Positions 26,704 through 37,317 of a stretch of 64,000 nt of DNA are shown one piece after another. Both the position numbers and the translations under genes were made by a program. The notes under the pieces are model-generated. The model did no database searches. It was not told the DNA's origin and worked only from the letters and a program-made list of their open reading frames with translations. Position 1 is the first letter of the stretch. Each line of letters starts with the position of its first letter. The DNA is from Massilia brevitalea (GTDB lineage: Bacteria > Pseudomonadota > Gammaproteobacteria > Burkholderiales > Burkholderiaceae_D): assembly GCF_030711405.1 (NCBI RefSeq), contig NZ_JAULSI010000006.1:9390-73389 (forward strand). The letters run 5' to 3'.

Positions 26704-27857
26704 CAGCTACGGTCGGCGATCGGTACGAACTGGAGGTCTTCCGGACCGACATAGTTCGCGCTCGGGCGGATGATCTTGTTGTCGATGCGCTGCTCGATCA
26801 CGTGGGCAGCCCAGCCCGAGGTACGCGAAATGACGAAGAGCGGCGTGAACATCGCGGTCGGCACGCCCATCATGTGGTACGACACGGCCGAGAACCAGTC
26901 CAGGTTCGGGAACATCTTCTTCACTTCCCACATCACCGATTCCAGGCGCTCGGCGATGTCGAACATCTTCATCGAACCGCCCGATGCCGACAGCGTGCGC
27001 GCCACTTCCTTGATGACCACGTTGCGCGGGTCGGAAATCGTGTACACGGGGTGGCCGAAGCCGATCACGACTTCTTTGTTCGCCACGCGGTTGCGGATGT
27101 CGGCCTCGGCTTCGTCGGCGTTTTCGTAGCGCTTCTGGATGTCGAGCGCGACTTCGTTGGCGCCGCCGTGCTTCGGCCCGCGCAGCGCGCCGATGGCGCC
27201 GGTAATCGCCGAGTGCATGTCGGAGCCGGTGCCGGCGATCACGCGCGCGGTGAAGGTCGAGGCGTTGAACTCGTGTTCTGCGTAGAGGATGAGCGAGGTG
27301 TGCATCGCGCGCACCCATTCATCGGACGGTTTATGGCCGTGCAGCAGGTGCAGGAAGTGGCCGCCGATGGATTCGTCGTCGGTCTCGGTTTCGATGCGCT
27401 TGCCGTTGTGGCTGAAGTGGTACCAGTACAGCAGCATCGAGCCGAACGAGGCCATCAGGCGGTCGGCGATGTCGCGTGCGCCGGCGATGTTGTGGTCGTC
27501 CTTTTCCGGCAGCGCGCAGCCCAGGATCGAGACGCCGGTGCGCATCACGTCCATCGGGTGGCTGCCGGCCGGCAGCGCTTCCAGCGCCAGCTTCACGGCT
27601 TGCGGCAGGCCGCGCAGGGATTTCAGCTTGGCCTTGTAGCCGCGCAGCTCGGCGCCGGTCGGCAGCTTGCCGTGCACCAGCAGGTAGGCGATTTCCTCGA
27701 ATTCGCAGGAGTTGGCCACATCCAGGATGTCGTAGCCGCGGTAATGCAGGTCATTGCCCGATTTGCCGACCGAGCACAGGGCGGTGTTACCGGCGGCGAC
27801 GCCCGACAGGGCCACGGATTTTTTCGGCTTGAAAGTTGGGGCTTGTTGTTCGCTCAT
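26703..27857 (-). CDS. prpC: 2-methylcitrate synthase
   Basis: A 384-residue citrate-synthase-family enzyme condensing propionyl-CoA with oxaloacetate. The citrate synthase signature [19 protein letters not shown] and the catalytic His/Asp environment ([13 protein letters not shown]) are present. The N-terminus [20 protein letters not shown] is typical for PrpC rather than GltA. Start at 27857 has AGGAGA 9-14 nt upstream. It lies 20 bp after prpB in the same operon. Confidence 0.96.
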   Translation of the reverse strand: MSEQQAPTFKPKKSVALSGVAAGNTALCSVGKSGNDLHYRGYDILDVANSCEFEEIAYLLVHGKLPTGAELRGYKAKLKSLRGLPQAVKLALEALPAGSHPMDVMRTGVSILGCALPEKDDHNIAGARDIADRLMASFGSMLLYWYHFSHNGKRIETETDDESIGGHFLHLLHGHKPSDEWVRAMHTSLILYAEHEFNASTFTARVIAGTGSDMHSAITGAIGALRGPKHGGANEVALDIQKRYENADEAEADIRNRVANKEVVIGFGHPVYTISDPRNVVIKEVARTLSASGGSMKMFDIAERLESVMWEVKKMFPNLDWFSAVSYHMMGVPTAMFTPLFVISRTSGWAAHVIEQRIDNKIIRPSANYVGPEDLQFVPIADRS

Positions 27858-27877
27858 GTTAGGTCTCCTGTTTTCGA

Positions 27878-28774
27878 TTATTTCTTTTGCGCTGAATGTT
27901 GAGCCGCGAAGAGGGCGTCGAGGTGCTGCTCGAAGTCGTGGTAATTGATGCGCTCGTACAGTTCGGCGCGGGTCTGCATGGTATCGACCACGGCTTGCTG
28001 GCTGCCGTCGCGGCGAATCGCAGTGTAGACGTTTTCGGCCGCCTTGTTCATGGCGCGGAAAGCGGACAGCGGGTACAAGACGATGCCGACGTCGGCGGTT
28101 TTCAGCTCATCGACCGTGAACAGCGGGGTCGAGCCGAATTCGGTGATGTTGGCCAGGATCGGCACGCCGACGGCTTTCGCGAATTTCGAATACATGGCGA
28201 GATCGGTCATGGCTTCCGGGAAGATCATGTCGGCGCCGGCTTCGACGCAGGCCACGGCGCGCTCGATGGCGGCGTCGATGCCTTCCACGGCCAGCGCATC
28301 GGTGCGCGCCATGATGACGAAATTCTCGTCGGTACGCGCATCGACGGCGGCCTTGATGCGGTCGACCATCTCGCCTTTCGAGACGATTTCCTTGCCCGGA
28401 CGGTGGCCGCAGCGCTTGGCGCCGACCTGGTCTTCGATGTGCATGGCGGCGGCGCCGAACTTGATCATCGACTTCACGGTACGCGCCACGTTGAAGGCCG
28501 AGGCACCGAAGCCGGTATCAACGTCGACCAGCAGCGGCAAGTCGCAGACGTCGGTAATGCGGCGCACGTCGGTGAGCACGTCGTCCAGGTTCGAGATGCC
28601 CAGGTCCGGCAGGCCGAGCGAACCGGCCGCCACGCCGCCACCCGACAGGTAGATGGCCTTGAAGCCGGCGCGCTTGGCCAGCAGGGCGTGATTCGCGTTG
28701 ATGGCGCCGACAACCTGCAGCGGCGATTCTTCCTGGACGGCGCGACGGAACAGTGCGCCTGGCGATTGGATCAT
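27878..28774 (-). CDS. prpB: 2-methylisocitrate lyase
   Basis: A 298-residue isocitrate-lyase-superfamily enzyme cleaving 2-methylisocitrate to pyruvate and succinate. Signatures are [18 protein letters not shown], the metal-binding DVDTGFG, and the lyase motif [12 protein letters not shown] with the catalytic Cys. Start at 28774 has AGGAGA upstream; an in-frame extension further upstream is not supported. It is the first gene of the operon, 41-56 bp downstream of a sigma-54 promoter. Confidence 0.96.
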   Translation of the reverse strand: MIQSPGALFRRAVQEESPLQVVGAINANHALLAKRAGFKAIYLSGGGVAAGSLGLPDLGISNLDDVLTDVRRITDVCDLPLLVDVDTGFGASAFNVARTVKSMIKFGAAAMHIEDQVGAKRCGHRPGKEIVSKGEMVDRIKAAVDARTDENFVIMARTDALAVEGIDAAIERAVACVEAGADMIFPEAMTDLAMYSKFAKAVGVPILANITEFGSTPLFTVDELKTADVGIVLYPLSAFRAMNKAAENVYTAIRRDGSQQAVVDTMQTRAELYERINYHDFEQHLDALFAAQHSAQKK

Positions 28775-28814
28775 GGGGTCTCCTGGTGGTTCGACAAATG
28801 AATACCTCGGTAAT

Positions 28815-28830
28815 TGCAAAGAGCATGCCA
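28815..28830 (-). promoter_or_regulatory. Sigma-54 (RpoN) promoter of the prp operon
   Basis: Minus-strand sequence TGGCATGCTCTTTGCA matches the -24/-12 consensus TGGCAC-N5-TTGCA closely (GG and GC dinucleotides in correct spacing). It lies 41-56 bp upstream of prpB and faces it. The divergent regulator PrpR is a sigma-54 activator with the GAFTGA loop, which supports the assignment. Confidence 0.85.
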
Positions 28831-28925
28831 GCACGGCCGGCACGGTTTGGGCTGCTGAAAAGCCTGATAGTTCAAACGTTTAGCGTGGAGCAGCCTGCTG
28901 TATCAATATCCGTGCTGTTTCAATC

Positions 28926-28944
28926 ATGTTTCAGCTTGAAACAT
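28926..28944. promoter_or_regulatory. Candidate PrpR operator, first palindrome
   Basis: ATGTTTCAGCTTGAAACAT is an inverted repeat with perfect 8-bp arms and a 3-bp centre. It is about 100 bp upstream of the sigma-54 promoter, the expected position for an enhancer-type activator site, and 32 bp before prpR. Binding by PrpR is inferred. Confidence 0.6.
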
Positions 28945-28956
28945 TGTCGCAACACC

Positions 28957-28975
28957 GTTGCAGTAGAATTGCAAC
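28957..28975. promoter_or_regulatory. Candidate operator abutting prpR
   Basis: GTTGCAGTAGAATTGCAAC has 6-bp inverted arms with a 7-bp centre and ends at the base before the prpR ATG. Its position over the ribosome-binding area suggests autoregulation of prpR. Function not tested. Confidence 0.45.
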
Positions 28976-30601
<1,626 letters not shown>

Positions 30602-30687
30602 AGCCCATGCGCCTGGCGGCATCGTGGCAAGCATCTGGTATCGTTTCCATCCCGGCGCTACACTGGTGCCGTTTGTCCATCTACCGA

Positions 30688-33600
30688 ATGCCCACCGTGC
30701 TGAAACCGCTCTTCCTGTCCTGCCATTCGCGCATCATTGGGTTCATCGGCTTCCTGTGCCTGCTGGCCTGGGCCGGGCCGGCCGCCGCCCTGCCCGCGGA
30801 AGTGGGCATTGCGAACACCTCGCACACGCGCTGGACCGCGCTCGAAGGCGGGCCGCCGCCGGTTACCGCCATGGCCCAGACGCCCGACGGCTGGCTCTGG
30901 CTCGGCACCTCCGATGGCCTGTACCGCTTCGATGGCGACCGCTTCGTACGGTATGCGCTGCCGGCGCGCGGACTGCTGACGCGGGCGCGCATCGCCGGGC
31001 TGCACGCCGAAGCGAACGGCAAGCTGTGGATCATCTACGTGGCCGGCCGGCTGTCGGTCCTGCATCCGGATGGGCGGCTCGAGGACATCCCGGACGCCGC
31101 CGAGCCGATTCGCGGCATCGACGTCGTGGCAATCGACAGCGACGGCAGCGTCTGGGCCGCGGCCTCGACCGGCCTGCACCGCTTCGACGGCAAGGCCTGG
31201 CACAAGGCCGCGATCGAGGGCAGGCTCGATGCCGATGGTTTCGACAGCATGCTGCTCGACGGCGACGGCCAGCTCTGGGCCGCCGACGACAGGAACGTCT
31301 GGCGCCTGGACCGCGCGAGCGGCCGCTTCGACCGGGTTGCCGCGAGCGGCGGCAAACTCACCCTGTCGCCGGACGGGCGCCTGTGGCTGGTGCAGCGCGG
31401 CCAGCTGCGGCTGCTGTCGCCAGCCACCGGCAGTGCAGTGCAGCCCCGCCCGCGCCCCGCCTGGTTCAACCAGTCGGAATCGCGCTCCGGCGGCCAGTTC
31501 GACGCCGACGGCACGCTGTGGACGCCGGACGGCGCGCGCGGCGTCCACCTGCGCTACGGCGCGGCGGCGGCAAGGGCCGGATTCGACATGGGCAAGGACG
31601 CCGACGCCCATATCGCGGTGGCATCGCTGACCGGCGACGATCCACGGACCGTGCTCGAAGACCGCGAGGGCAACGTCTGGGTCGCCACCCAGCACGGGCT
31701 GGACCGCTTCCGGGCGCAGCGCGTGTTGCGTTCGCCCCTGCCCGGCGCCGGCCTGCATTACAGCCTGGCCCGCGATTGCGCGGGCGTGGTCTGGGCCGCC
31801 GACTCGCGCAGCGGCGCCTTGTGGCGCCTGGCGCCGGGCGCGACGCCGCGCCTCGAAGCGGGCCGCGAGGTGACCGTGGTCGGCAACGACCATCGCGGCG
31901 CCCTGCTGCTGGGCGGGAAGCGCTCGATCGAGGTGAACCGTTGCGGCACCGTCGAGCACATCGCGCTGCCGCCGGGGCCGGATGGCAAGCCCGTGGACTT
32001 GCGCCTGATCGGCATGCGCGACGACGGCAAGGTGCTGTGGATTGCCAGCATCGAGACTGGGCTGATGGGCCTGGTCGGCGGCAAGTGGCTGCCGCGCAGC
32101 CATTTCAAGCTACCGCCCAAAATCTTTGTCTCCGCCACCGGCGCGCCGGGGCAGCTCTGGCTCGGCCTGGGCGACGGCGAGCTGGTGTTGTACGACAATG
32201 GCCGCCAGCAGGTCTTCGATGCCACGGCCGTTGGCCTGGCATCGGCCATCTTCACCCAGGACGGCGTTGCCATCAGCGGCGAGCGCGGCCTGGGCGTGCT
32301 GAAGGACGGCCGCATCGACCTCCTGCGCGCCGCCGATCCCGACGTGCTGAGCAACCTCACCGGCATGCACGTCACGGCCGCGGGCGACCGCTGGCTGAAC
32401 GGCGCGCGCGGCGTACTGTACGTGCGGCGCGCGGACTGGCAACGCAGCGTCGCCGACCCGGCCCAGCCGCTGCGCTACGAACTCATTGGCGCACTCGAGG
32501 GCTATCCGGGCCAGGCCGTCACCGAAACGCGCCTGCCTACCGCCGTCGCCGATGGCGCCGGCCGCATCTGGCTGGCCGCCTCGGGCGGCGTGGTCAGCAT
32601 CGACACCCGCTCCTGGCGCCGCAACGGGTATGCGCCGAGCGTCGCGGTGCTCGGCGTGCAGTCGGGCGAGCTGGCACTGGCTGCGGGGTCGTCCGAGCCT
32701 GGGCCAGTCGACCTCGGGCCCGGCGCCGGCGAATTCAGCATCGGCTTCACGGCGCCTGGCATCGGCCGGCCCGAAGCCATGCGCTTCCAGTACCGGCTCG
32801 ACGGCGTCGACCCCGACTGGCAAAGCGCAGGCAACCGCCGCACCGCGTTCTACAACAATGTCGGCCCTGGCGCTTACCGCTTCCATGTGCGTGCCACGAA
32901 CGAGGACGGCGTTCCCAGCGCGGGGGCGGCCACCGTCGACCTGCGGGTGGCGCCGACCCTGTTCGAAAGCCGCCCTTTCCAGGCGCTGTGCGTGCTGCTG
33001 CTGGCGGCGCTGGTCTATTCGCTGCACCGCTACCGGGTGCGCTACCTGACCCGGCGCGTGGCCGAGCGCATCGAGGTGCGCAATGCCGAACGCGAGCGCA
33101 TTGCCCGGACGCTCCACGATACCTTCCTGCAGACCGTGCAGGGACTTGTCCTGCGCCTGGACACGGTGGTCGGCGCCTTGCCGGCGGAAGGCGAGGTTCG
33201 CCGCAAGCTCGAACAGGTGCTGGGCGAAGCGCGCCATGCCATTACCGAGGGCCGCGACCAGCTGCAGGGCCTGCGCAACGAAACCGCCGCCTTCGAGGAG
33301 GCGCTCGCCGCGACCGTACACTCGCTGCAGGAAACCAGTCCCGGCACGACTGTGTCGATCCTGCTCGACGACACGGCGGTAAAGGCCAGCCCGGCCATCG
33401 GCGAAGACGTCGTCGAGATCGCACGCGAAGCCTTGCGCAACGCTGCCCGGCATGCCAATGCGCGCCATATCGAGGTCCGGCTTGCATGCCGGGACGGGCA
33501 GTTGATACTCGACGTGAGCGACGACGGCAAGGGGATCGACGACGCCGTGCTGGATGCGGGCGGCCGCAAAGGCCATTGGGGCCTGCCCGGGATGCACGAA

Positions 33601-33705
33601 CGTGCGGCGCGCGTGGGTGGGCGCTTGACCGTGGCGCGCCGTAGCGGCGGCGGCACGGTGGTGCGCCTGGCATGGCCGCTGGAAGGCAAGCCGGCCGCAT
33701 CCTGA
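30688..33705 (+). CDS. Propeller sensor histidine kinase (Reg_prop, Y_Y_Y, HisKA_3)
   Basis: A 1005-residue membrane sensor with a signal peptide (hydrophobic stretch about residues 17-36, ending AAA). A large periplasmic beta-propeller of two-component regulator repeats follows (e.g. WLWLGTSDGLYRFDGDRF), to about residue 640. A Y_Y_Y domain lies near 680-750 (FQYRLDGVDPDWQSAGNRR), and one transmembrane helix at 763-781. The kinase core has His-810 (ARTLHDTFLQ) and a HATPase (DVSDDGKGI). It follows prpR at 86 bp. The partner LuxR-type response regulator is not next to it; the following gene is DUF2127. The start at 30688 is preferred over 30607 because it begins at the signal peptide. Confidence 0.9.
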   Translation: MPTVLKPLFLSCHSRIIGFIGFLCLLAWAGPAAALPAEVGIANTSHTRWTALEGGPPPVTAMAQTPDGWLWLGTSDGLYRFDGDRFVRYALPARGLLTRARIAGLHAEANGKLWIIYVAGRLSVLHPDGRLEDIPDAAEPIRGIDVVAIDSDGSVWAAASTGLHRFDGKAWHKAAIEGRLDADGFDSMLLDGDGQLWAADDRNVWRLDRASGRFDRVAASGGKLTLSPDGRLWLVQRGQLRLLSPATGSAVQPRPRPAWFNQSESRSGGQFDADGTLWTPDGARGVHLRYGAAAARAGFDMGKDADAHIAVASLTGDDPRTVLEDREGNVWVATQHGLDRFRAQRVLRSPLPGAGLHYSLARDCAGVVWAADSRSGALWRLAPGATPRLEAGREVTVVGNDHRGALLLGGKRSIEVNRCGTVEHIALPPGPDGKPVDLRLIGMRDDGKVLWIASIETGLMGLVGGKWLPRSHFKLPPKIFVSATGAPGQLWLGLGDGELVLYDNGRQQVFDATAVGLASAIFTQDGVAISGERGLGVLKDGRIDLLRAADPDVLSNLTGMHVTAAGDRWLNGARGVLYVRRADWQRSVADPAQPLRYELIGALEGYPGQAVTETRLPTAVADGAGRIWLAASGGVVSIDTRSWRRNGYAPSVAVLGVQSGELALAAGSSEPGPVDLGPGAGEFSIGFTAPGIGRPEAMRFQYRLDGVDPDWQSAGNRRTAFYNNVGPGAYRFHVRATNEDGVPSAGAATVDLRVAPTLFESRPFQALCVLLLAALVYSLHRYRVRYLTRRVAERIEVRNAERERIARTLHDTFLQTVQGLVLRLDTVVGALPAEGEVRRKLEQVLGEARHAITEGRDQLQGLRNETAAFEEALAATVHSLQETSPGTTVSILLDDTAVKASPAIGEDVVEIAREALRNAARHANARHIEVRLACRDGQLILDVSDDGKGIDDAVLDAGGRKGHWGLPGMHERAARVGGRLTVARRSGGGTVVRLAWPLEGKPAAS

Positions 33706-33747
33706 GGCTGCCGCCTGCGTTTGCACGCAGCCGCGCCGGCCACGGAA

Positions 33748-34209
33748 CTAGATGGTCCGGGCGGCCCGGCGCCGGCGCAGGCTGTAGATCATGAAGCCGA
33801 CCACGCCCAGGTTGACGGCCAGCAGGCAGGCGCTGAGCAGGCTGGGCTGGTGGAACAGTTCCCGGAATTCGAAAGGCAGGTAGACCGCGCCGCTGGCCGC
33901 GGCGAAGCCCTCGCCCCAGGTGCGTTGATACCAGAGGCCATACGCCTCGATCATGCGCACGGCGGAATACGCCAGCGCCGCTGCCGCCAGCTGCATCAGG
34001 TGTGTATTGTCCAGCTTGCCGGCGAATTCCAGGAACACGCGCGGCGTGTGGGAAGCGGGATTCAGGTGCGCGTGGCGCACCAGTGATTCGGCCAGCTGCT
34101 GCACATCCCGGTGCAGCAGCGCAAACAGGCCGAAACCGGTCAGCAGCACCACCAGACCTTTTGAGGCCTCGATCGCCGCGACGGTGCGGATACCTTGCGA
34201 CAGGCGCAT
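33748..34209 (-). CDS. DUF2127 membrane protein
   Basis: A 153-residue integral membrane protein of the DUF2127 family. The pattern RTVAAIEASKGLVVLLTGFG begins the first helix (residues 9-29). Further helices lie at about 75-92 and 125-145, and AYGLWYQRTWGEGFAAASG is the conserved loop of the family. Function unknown. It is convergent with the sensor kinase gene (42 bp apart). Start at 34209 excludes a Cys/Arg-rich upstream extension lacking any family character. Confidence 0.82.
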   Translation of the reverse strand: MRLSQGIRTVAAIEASKGLVVLLTGFGLFALLHRDVQQLAESLVRHAHLNPASHTPRVFLEFAGKLDNTHLMQLAAAALAYSAVRMIEAYGLWYQRTWGEGFAAASGAVYLPFEFRELFHQPSLLSACLLAVNLGVVGFMIYSLRRRRAARTI

Positions 34210-34388
34210 CGTTTCAACCTCGTATCGACGGTCTCGCCGGCGAAGCCCTCTCGCCTGCCCTCGCCCGCAGAACCTTACAAGTAACAAGTAGCAATCATGT
34301 ACAGTGTGCATTCTAGCGAGTTCGACACATCCGCAGCGCCACCAAAATGTGCTGGCATGCCGGCGCAAGCATTCTGAATTTCACCCCT

Positions 34389-34796
34389 ATGCCAATTATC
34401 ACTACTGCTGAAGAAGAATTTTTCGCTGGGCGCGAAACCGTGGTCGGAGGCAATTCTCCTGAGGGCCGCTTCGTCGCCGTGTTCGAAGACGATGGCGATA
34501 CCGGTTATTTTTATGCGCTCGATACGCAGGCCGAGGGCAACGCGATCCAGGATGCCCTGCACATCTATAACGCCAACAACGTGACGGATCGCGCCCGTCC
34601 TTCGATGGCGAGGATCGGCTGGTCGCAAGACGGCCTGAAGGCGGTCCTGCTCATCAATGACTATCCGCACGCCGTCTTCGACTTCAGCGCGCGCCAGGGG
34701 CGGTGCCGGACCGGCTTTCCGCCGGTGGCGCCCGGCGGTGCATGGTCGTCCGCAGGCCACGCCTGGGACGACGCGATGATCGCCCTGTTCGCCTAG
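34389..34796 (+). CDS. DUF2251 protein
   Basis: A 135-residue cytosolic protein. It matches the DUF2251 pattern: ETVVGGNSPEGRFVAVFEDD, then GDTGYFYALDTQAEGNAIQD. The family has no known function. The gene is monocistronic, preceded by the AT-rich stretch 34270-34330 and followed by a convergent lipoprotein gene. The start at 34389 gives the conserved N-terminus; an upstream in-frame ATG (34347) adds 14 unconvincing residues. Confidence 0.78.
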   Translation: MPIITTAEEEFFAGRETVVGGNSPEGRFVAVFEDDGDTGYFYALDTQAEGNAIQDALHIYNANNVTDRARPSMARIGWSQDGLKAVLLINDYPHAVFDFSARQGRCRTGFPPVAPGGAWSSAGHAWDDAMIALFA

Positions 34797-34873
34797 CGCG
34801 GACCAGGGCGCAGCGATTCAAGCGTCAGCGCCGTGGCGCGCCTGGGAGCGCGCCGGGCCATCAATCGGCAGGC

Positions 34874-35560
34874 TCAGCGCACGCAGGTCACGTAAGCCTT
34901 GACCTCGCTCTCGAAGGACGTCGACGCCCCGCCTGCCAGGTTCAGCGCCACATGGGTATTGTTGCCACTGCCTGCCTCCGCAACCCAGGCATGGCCTGTC
35001 GCCCAATTTTGCCCCGCCAGTTGCCCGGATTTGATCAGCGCGTCCAGGTCGGCTTGCGCCGGCAGTTTCCAGCCGGTCTTGCCCTGGATTGTCGTGTTCT
35101 TGCAGTAGGCGTCGGCCTTGGCCCAGGTGAACAGGTTCTCGGCCGGCATCCACAGGGTTTCGCCAACCGTGACGAAGCCGGCGGTGCTGGCCGGCGCCAC
35201 GCATTGCCCGTTCTGGCGCACCGACGGCGCTTCGCAAACCCGTTCCGTCACGGTGAGCACGGTGCTGGTGGACGTGGGGTTGTAGCTGCCGACCTCGGGC
35301 TGCGACGCGGTGATGGTGGTGGTGCCGGCAAGGTGCACGGTCACGGTCCTGCCGGCGATGCTGGCCACCTGCGGATTGCTGCTGGTGAAAGTGAATGCGC
35401 CGGGACTCTTCGAGCTGGGGGGCGTCAGCTCGAAAGGCGCATCGCCTTCCACTTTGTTCGCCACAGTGAAATCGCCCAGCTCGACGCCATGGCCACCACA
35501 GGCGGACAGCACGAGCAGCGCGGCGGCTGCGGTCAGGGAAAGGAGGCGCTTGAAGCTCAT
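34874..35560 (-). CDS. Lipoprotein with Ig-like (Big_2-type) and DUF1566-type C-terminal region
   Basis: A 228-residue predicted lipoprotein. A type II signal peptide ends in the lipobox LSAC (Cys-21). Residues 30-105 show a bacterial Ig-like pattern (FTSSNPQVASIAGRTVTVHL). The C-terminal part, with two Cys and GKTGWKLPAQADLDALIKSG, resembles DUF1566, found in surface and adhesion proteins. A role at the cell surface is inferred. It is transcribed away from cbs. Confidence 0.75.
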   Translation of the reverse strand: MSFKRLLSLTAAAALLVLSACGGHGVELGDFTVANKVEGDAPFELTPPSSKSPGAFTFTSSNPQVASIAGRTVTVHLAGTTTITASQPEVGSYNPTSTSTVLTVTERVCEAPSVRQNGQCVAPASTAGFVTVGETLWMPAENLFTWAKADAYCKNTTIQGKTGWKLPAQADLDALIKSGQLAGQNWATGHAWVAEAGSGNNTHVALNLAGGASTSFESEVKAYVTCVR

Positions 35561-35928
35561 GGTGTCCGATTATCCAGGCGAGAAAGATGGGGCAGTATAG
35601 CACCCGGCGGCAATAACAATTGACAAAATCATATGCCGATCGGGTAGCGCGATTGAGCGTTCACATGGCGTCCCGGCCGCAACCATGCCTTCAAAAGCTG
35701 AGCGCATGAATCGCATACCGATATGCGATTATCTTATTAAACAAACATGACTATACATGCTAAGGTGGCGGCCTTCGATGTCTCGCGGCGCCGCTCGTAC
35801 ACCGTTCGCGCCAGTTCAAACCCGCGTCCACGGATCGCCGTAAGATGTCTTGTTCTTCACGACCGGCGCCCATCTGCGCCCTCTTTCCTGCGTTCACGGC
35901 GTCCACAAGGCGCTCCTTCGGAGGCAAC
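35561..35928. other. Control region upstream of the transsulfuration operon
   Basis: 368 bp between the divergent lipoprotein and cbs genes. It is notably AT-rich around 35605-35760 and contains the palindrome at 35709-35730. No gene is convincing here. The 5' half probably holds the lipoprotein promoter and the 3' half the cbs promoter. Confidence 0.5.
35709..35730. promoter_or_regulatory. Candidate operator upstream of cbs
   Basis: AATCGCATA - CCGA - TATGCGATT is a perfect inverted repeat with 9-bp arms in the AT-rich leader 200 bp upstream of the cbs start. The arrangement is typical of a dimeric repressor site. Which regulator binds is not known; a sulfur or SAM/SAH-responsive regulator is a guess from context. 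Confidence 0.5.
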
Positions 35929-37317
35929 ATGCAACGCGATCTGGAACACCCGACTCAAGCAGCGATTTTCTCGCTGATAGGCAATACCCCGCTGGTGCAA
36001 GTCACGCGCATGGACACTGGCCCCTGCCAGCTGTTCCTGAAACTGGAATCGCAAAACCCCGGCGGTTCGATCAAGGACCGCATCGGCGTGGCCATGATCG
36101 AAGCAGCCGAGCTCGACGGTCGCCTGCAGCCGGGCGGCACCGTGGTCGAGGCCACCGCCGGAAATACCGGCCTGGGCCTGGCCCTGGTGGCGCGCATCAA
36201 GGGTTACCGCGTGGTGCTGGTGGTGCCCGACAAGATGGCCGCCGAAAAGGTGCTGCACCTCAAAGCCCTGGGCGCCGAAATCCACCTGACCCGCTCGGAC
36301 GTCGGCAAGGGCCACCCCGAGTACTACCAGGACGTGGCGGCGCGTTTGGCGCAGTCGATTCCCGGCGCCTGGTTCGCCGACCAGTTCAACAACCTCGCCA
36401 ATCCGCGCGCCCACGAAACCACCACCGGCCCGGAAATCTGGCAGCAGACCGACCACAATCTCGACGCCATCGTGGTCGGCGTGGGTTCGTCCGGCACGCT
36501 CACCGGCCTGTCCAACTTCTTCAGGCACGCCCAGCCGAACCTGGAATTCGTGCTGGCCGACCCGCAGGGTTCGATCCTGACCGAATACGTGCAGACCGGG
36601 CACTTGTCGAAAGACGCCGGCTCCTGGGCCGTCGAGGGCATCGGCGAAGACTTCATTCCCGGCATCGCCGATTTGTCGCGCGTGAAGAGCGCCTATTCGA
36701 TCAGCGACGAGGAAAGCTTCAACACCGCGCGCGCCCTGCTGCAGCGCGAAGGCATCCTGGCTGGTTCCTCGACCGGCACCCTGCTCGCCGCCGCCCTGCG
36801 CTATTGCCGCGAACAGACTACGCCGAAACGCGTCGTCACCTTCGTCTGCGATACCGGCACCCGCTACCTGACCAAGGTCTACAGCGATGGCTGGATGGTC
36901 GACCAGGGCCTGTTGCAGCGCCCGGAACTGGGCGACCTGCGCGACCTGATCGGACGCCGTTTCGACGCCGGCGAAGTCGTCAGCCTGGCGCCGAACGACA
37001 CCCTGCTCACCGCCTTCAACCGCATGCGCAGCAGCGACCTGGCCCAGATGCCCGTGATCGACAAGGGCCGCCTGGTCGGCATCATCGACGAATCCGACTT
37101 GCTGCTGCACGTGATCGACGAACCGGGGCACTTCAAGTCGCCGGTGTCGACGACCATGACGGCGCATCTGCAAACCCTCAAGCCGTCGAGCAGCATGGCC
37201 CAGTTACGCAGTATCCTCGACCGCGGCCTGACCGCGGTGATTCTCGAGGACGACAAGTTCTATGGCCTGATCACCCGCTTCGACCTTCTCAACCATCTGC
37301 GCAGGACCCTATCGTGA
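35929..37317 (+). CDS. Cystathionine beta-synthase
   Basis: A 462-residue PLP enzyme condensing serine (or O-acetylserine) with homocysteine. The PLP lysine is in NPGGSIKDRIG (near residue 46); the phosphate-binding loop is GVGSSGTLTGLS. Two CBS domains follow (residues 345-405 and 410-462). The tandem CBS domains favour a true cystathionine beta-synthase over a plain cysteine synthase. Start at 35929 has GGAG 6-9 nt upstream. It overlaps the next gene in a GTGA quartet, forming a transsulfuration operon. Confidence 0.92.
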   Translation: MQRDLEHPTQAAIFSLIGNTPLVQVTRMDTGPCQLFLKLESQNPGGSIKDRIGVAMIEAAELDGRLQPGGTVVEATAGNTGLGLALVARIKGYRVVLVVPDKMAAEKVLHLKALGAEIHLTRSDVGKGHPEYYQDVAARLAQSIPGAWFADQFNNLANPRAHETTTGPEIWQQTDHNLDAIVVGVGSSGTLTGLSNFFRHAQPNLEFVLADPQGSILTEYVQTGHLSKDAGSWAVEGIGEDFIPGIADLSRVKSAYSISDEESFNTARALLQREGILAGSSTGTLLAAALRYCREQTTPKRVVTFVCDTGTRYLTKVYSDGWMVDQGLLQRPELGDLRDLIGRRFDAGEVVSLAPNDTLLTAFNRMRSSDLAQMPVIDKGRLVGIIDESDLLLHVIDEPGHFKSPVSTTMTAHLQTLKPSSSMAQLRSILDRGLTAVILEDDKFYGLITRFDLLNHLRRTLS

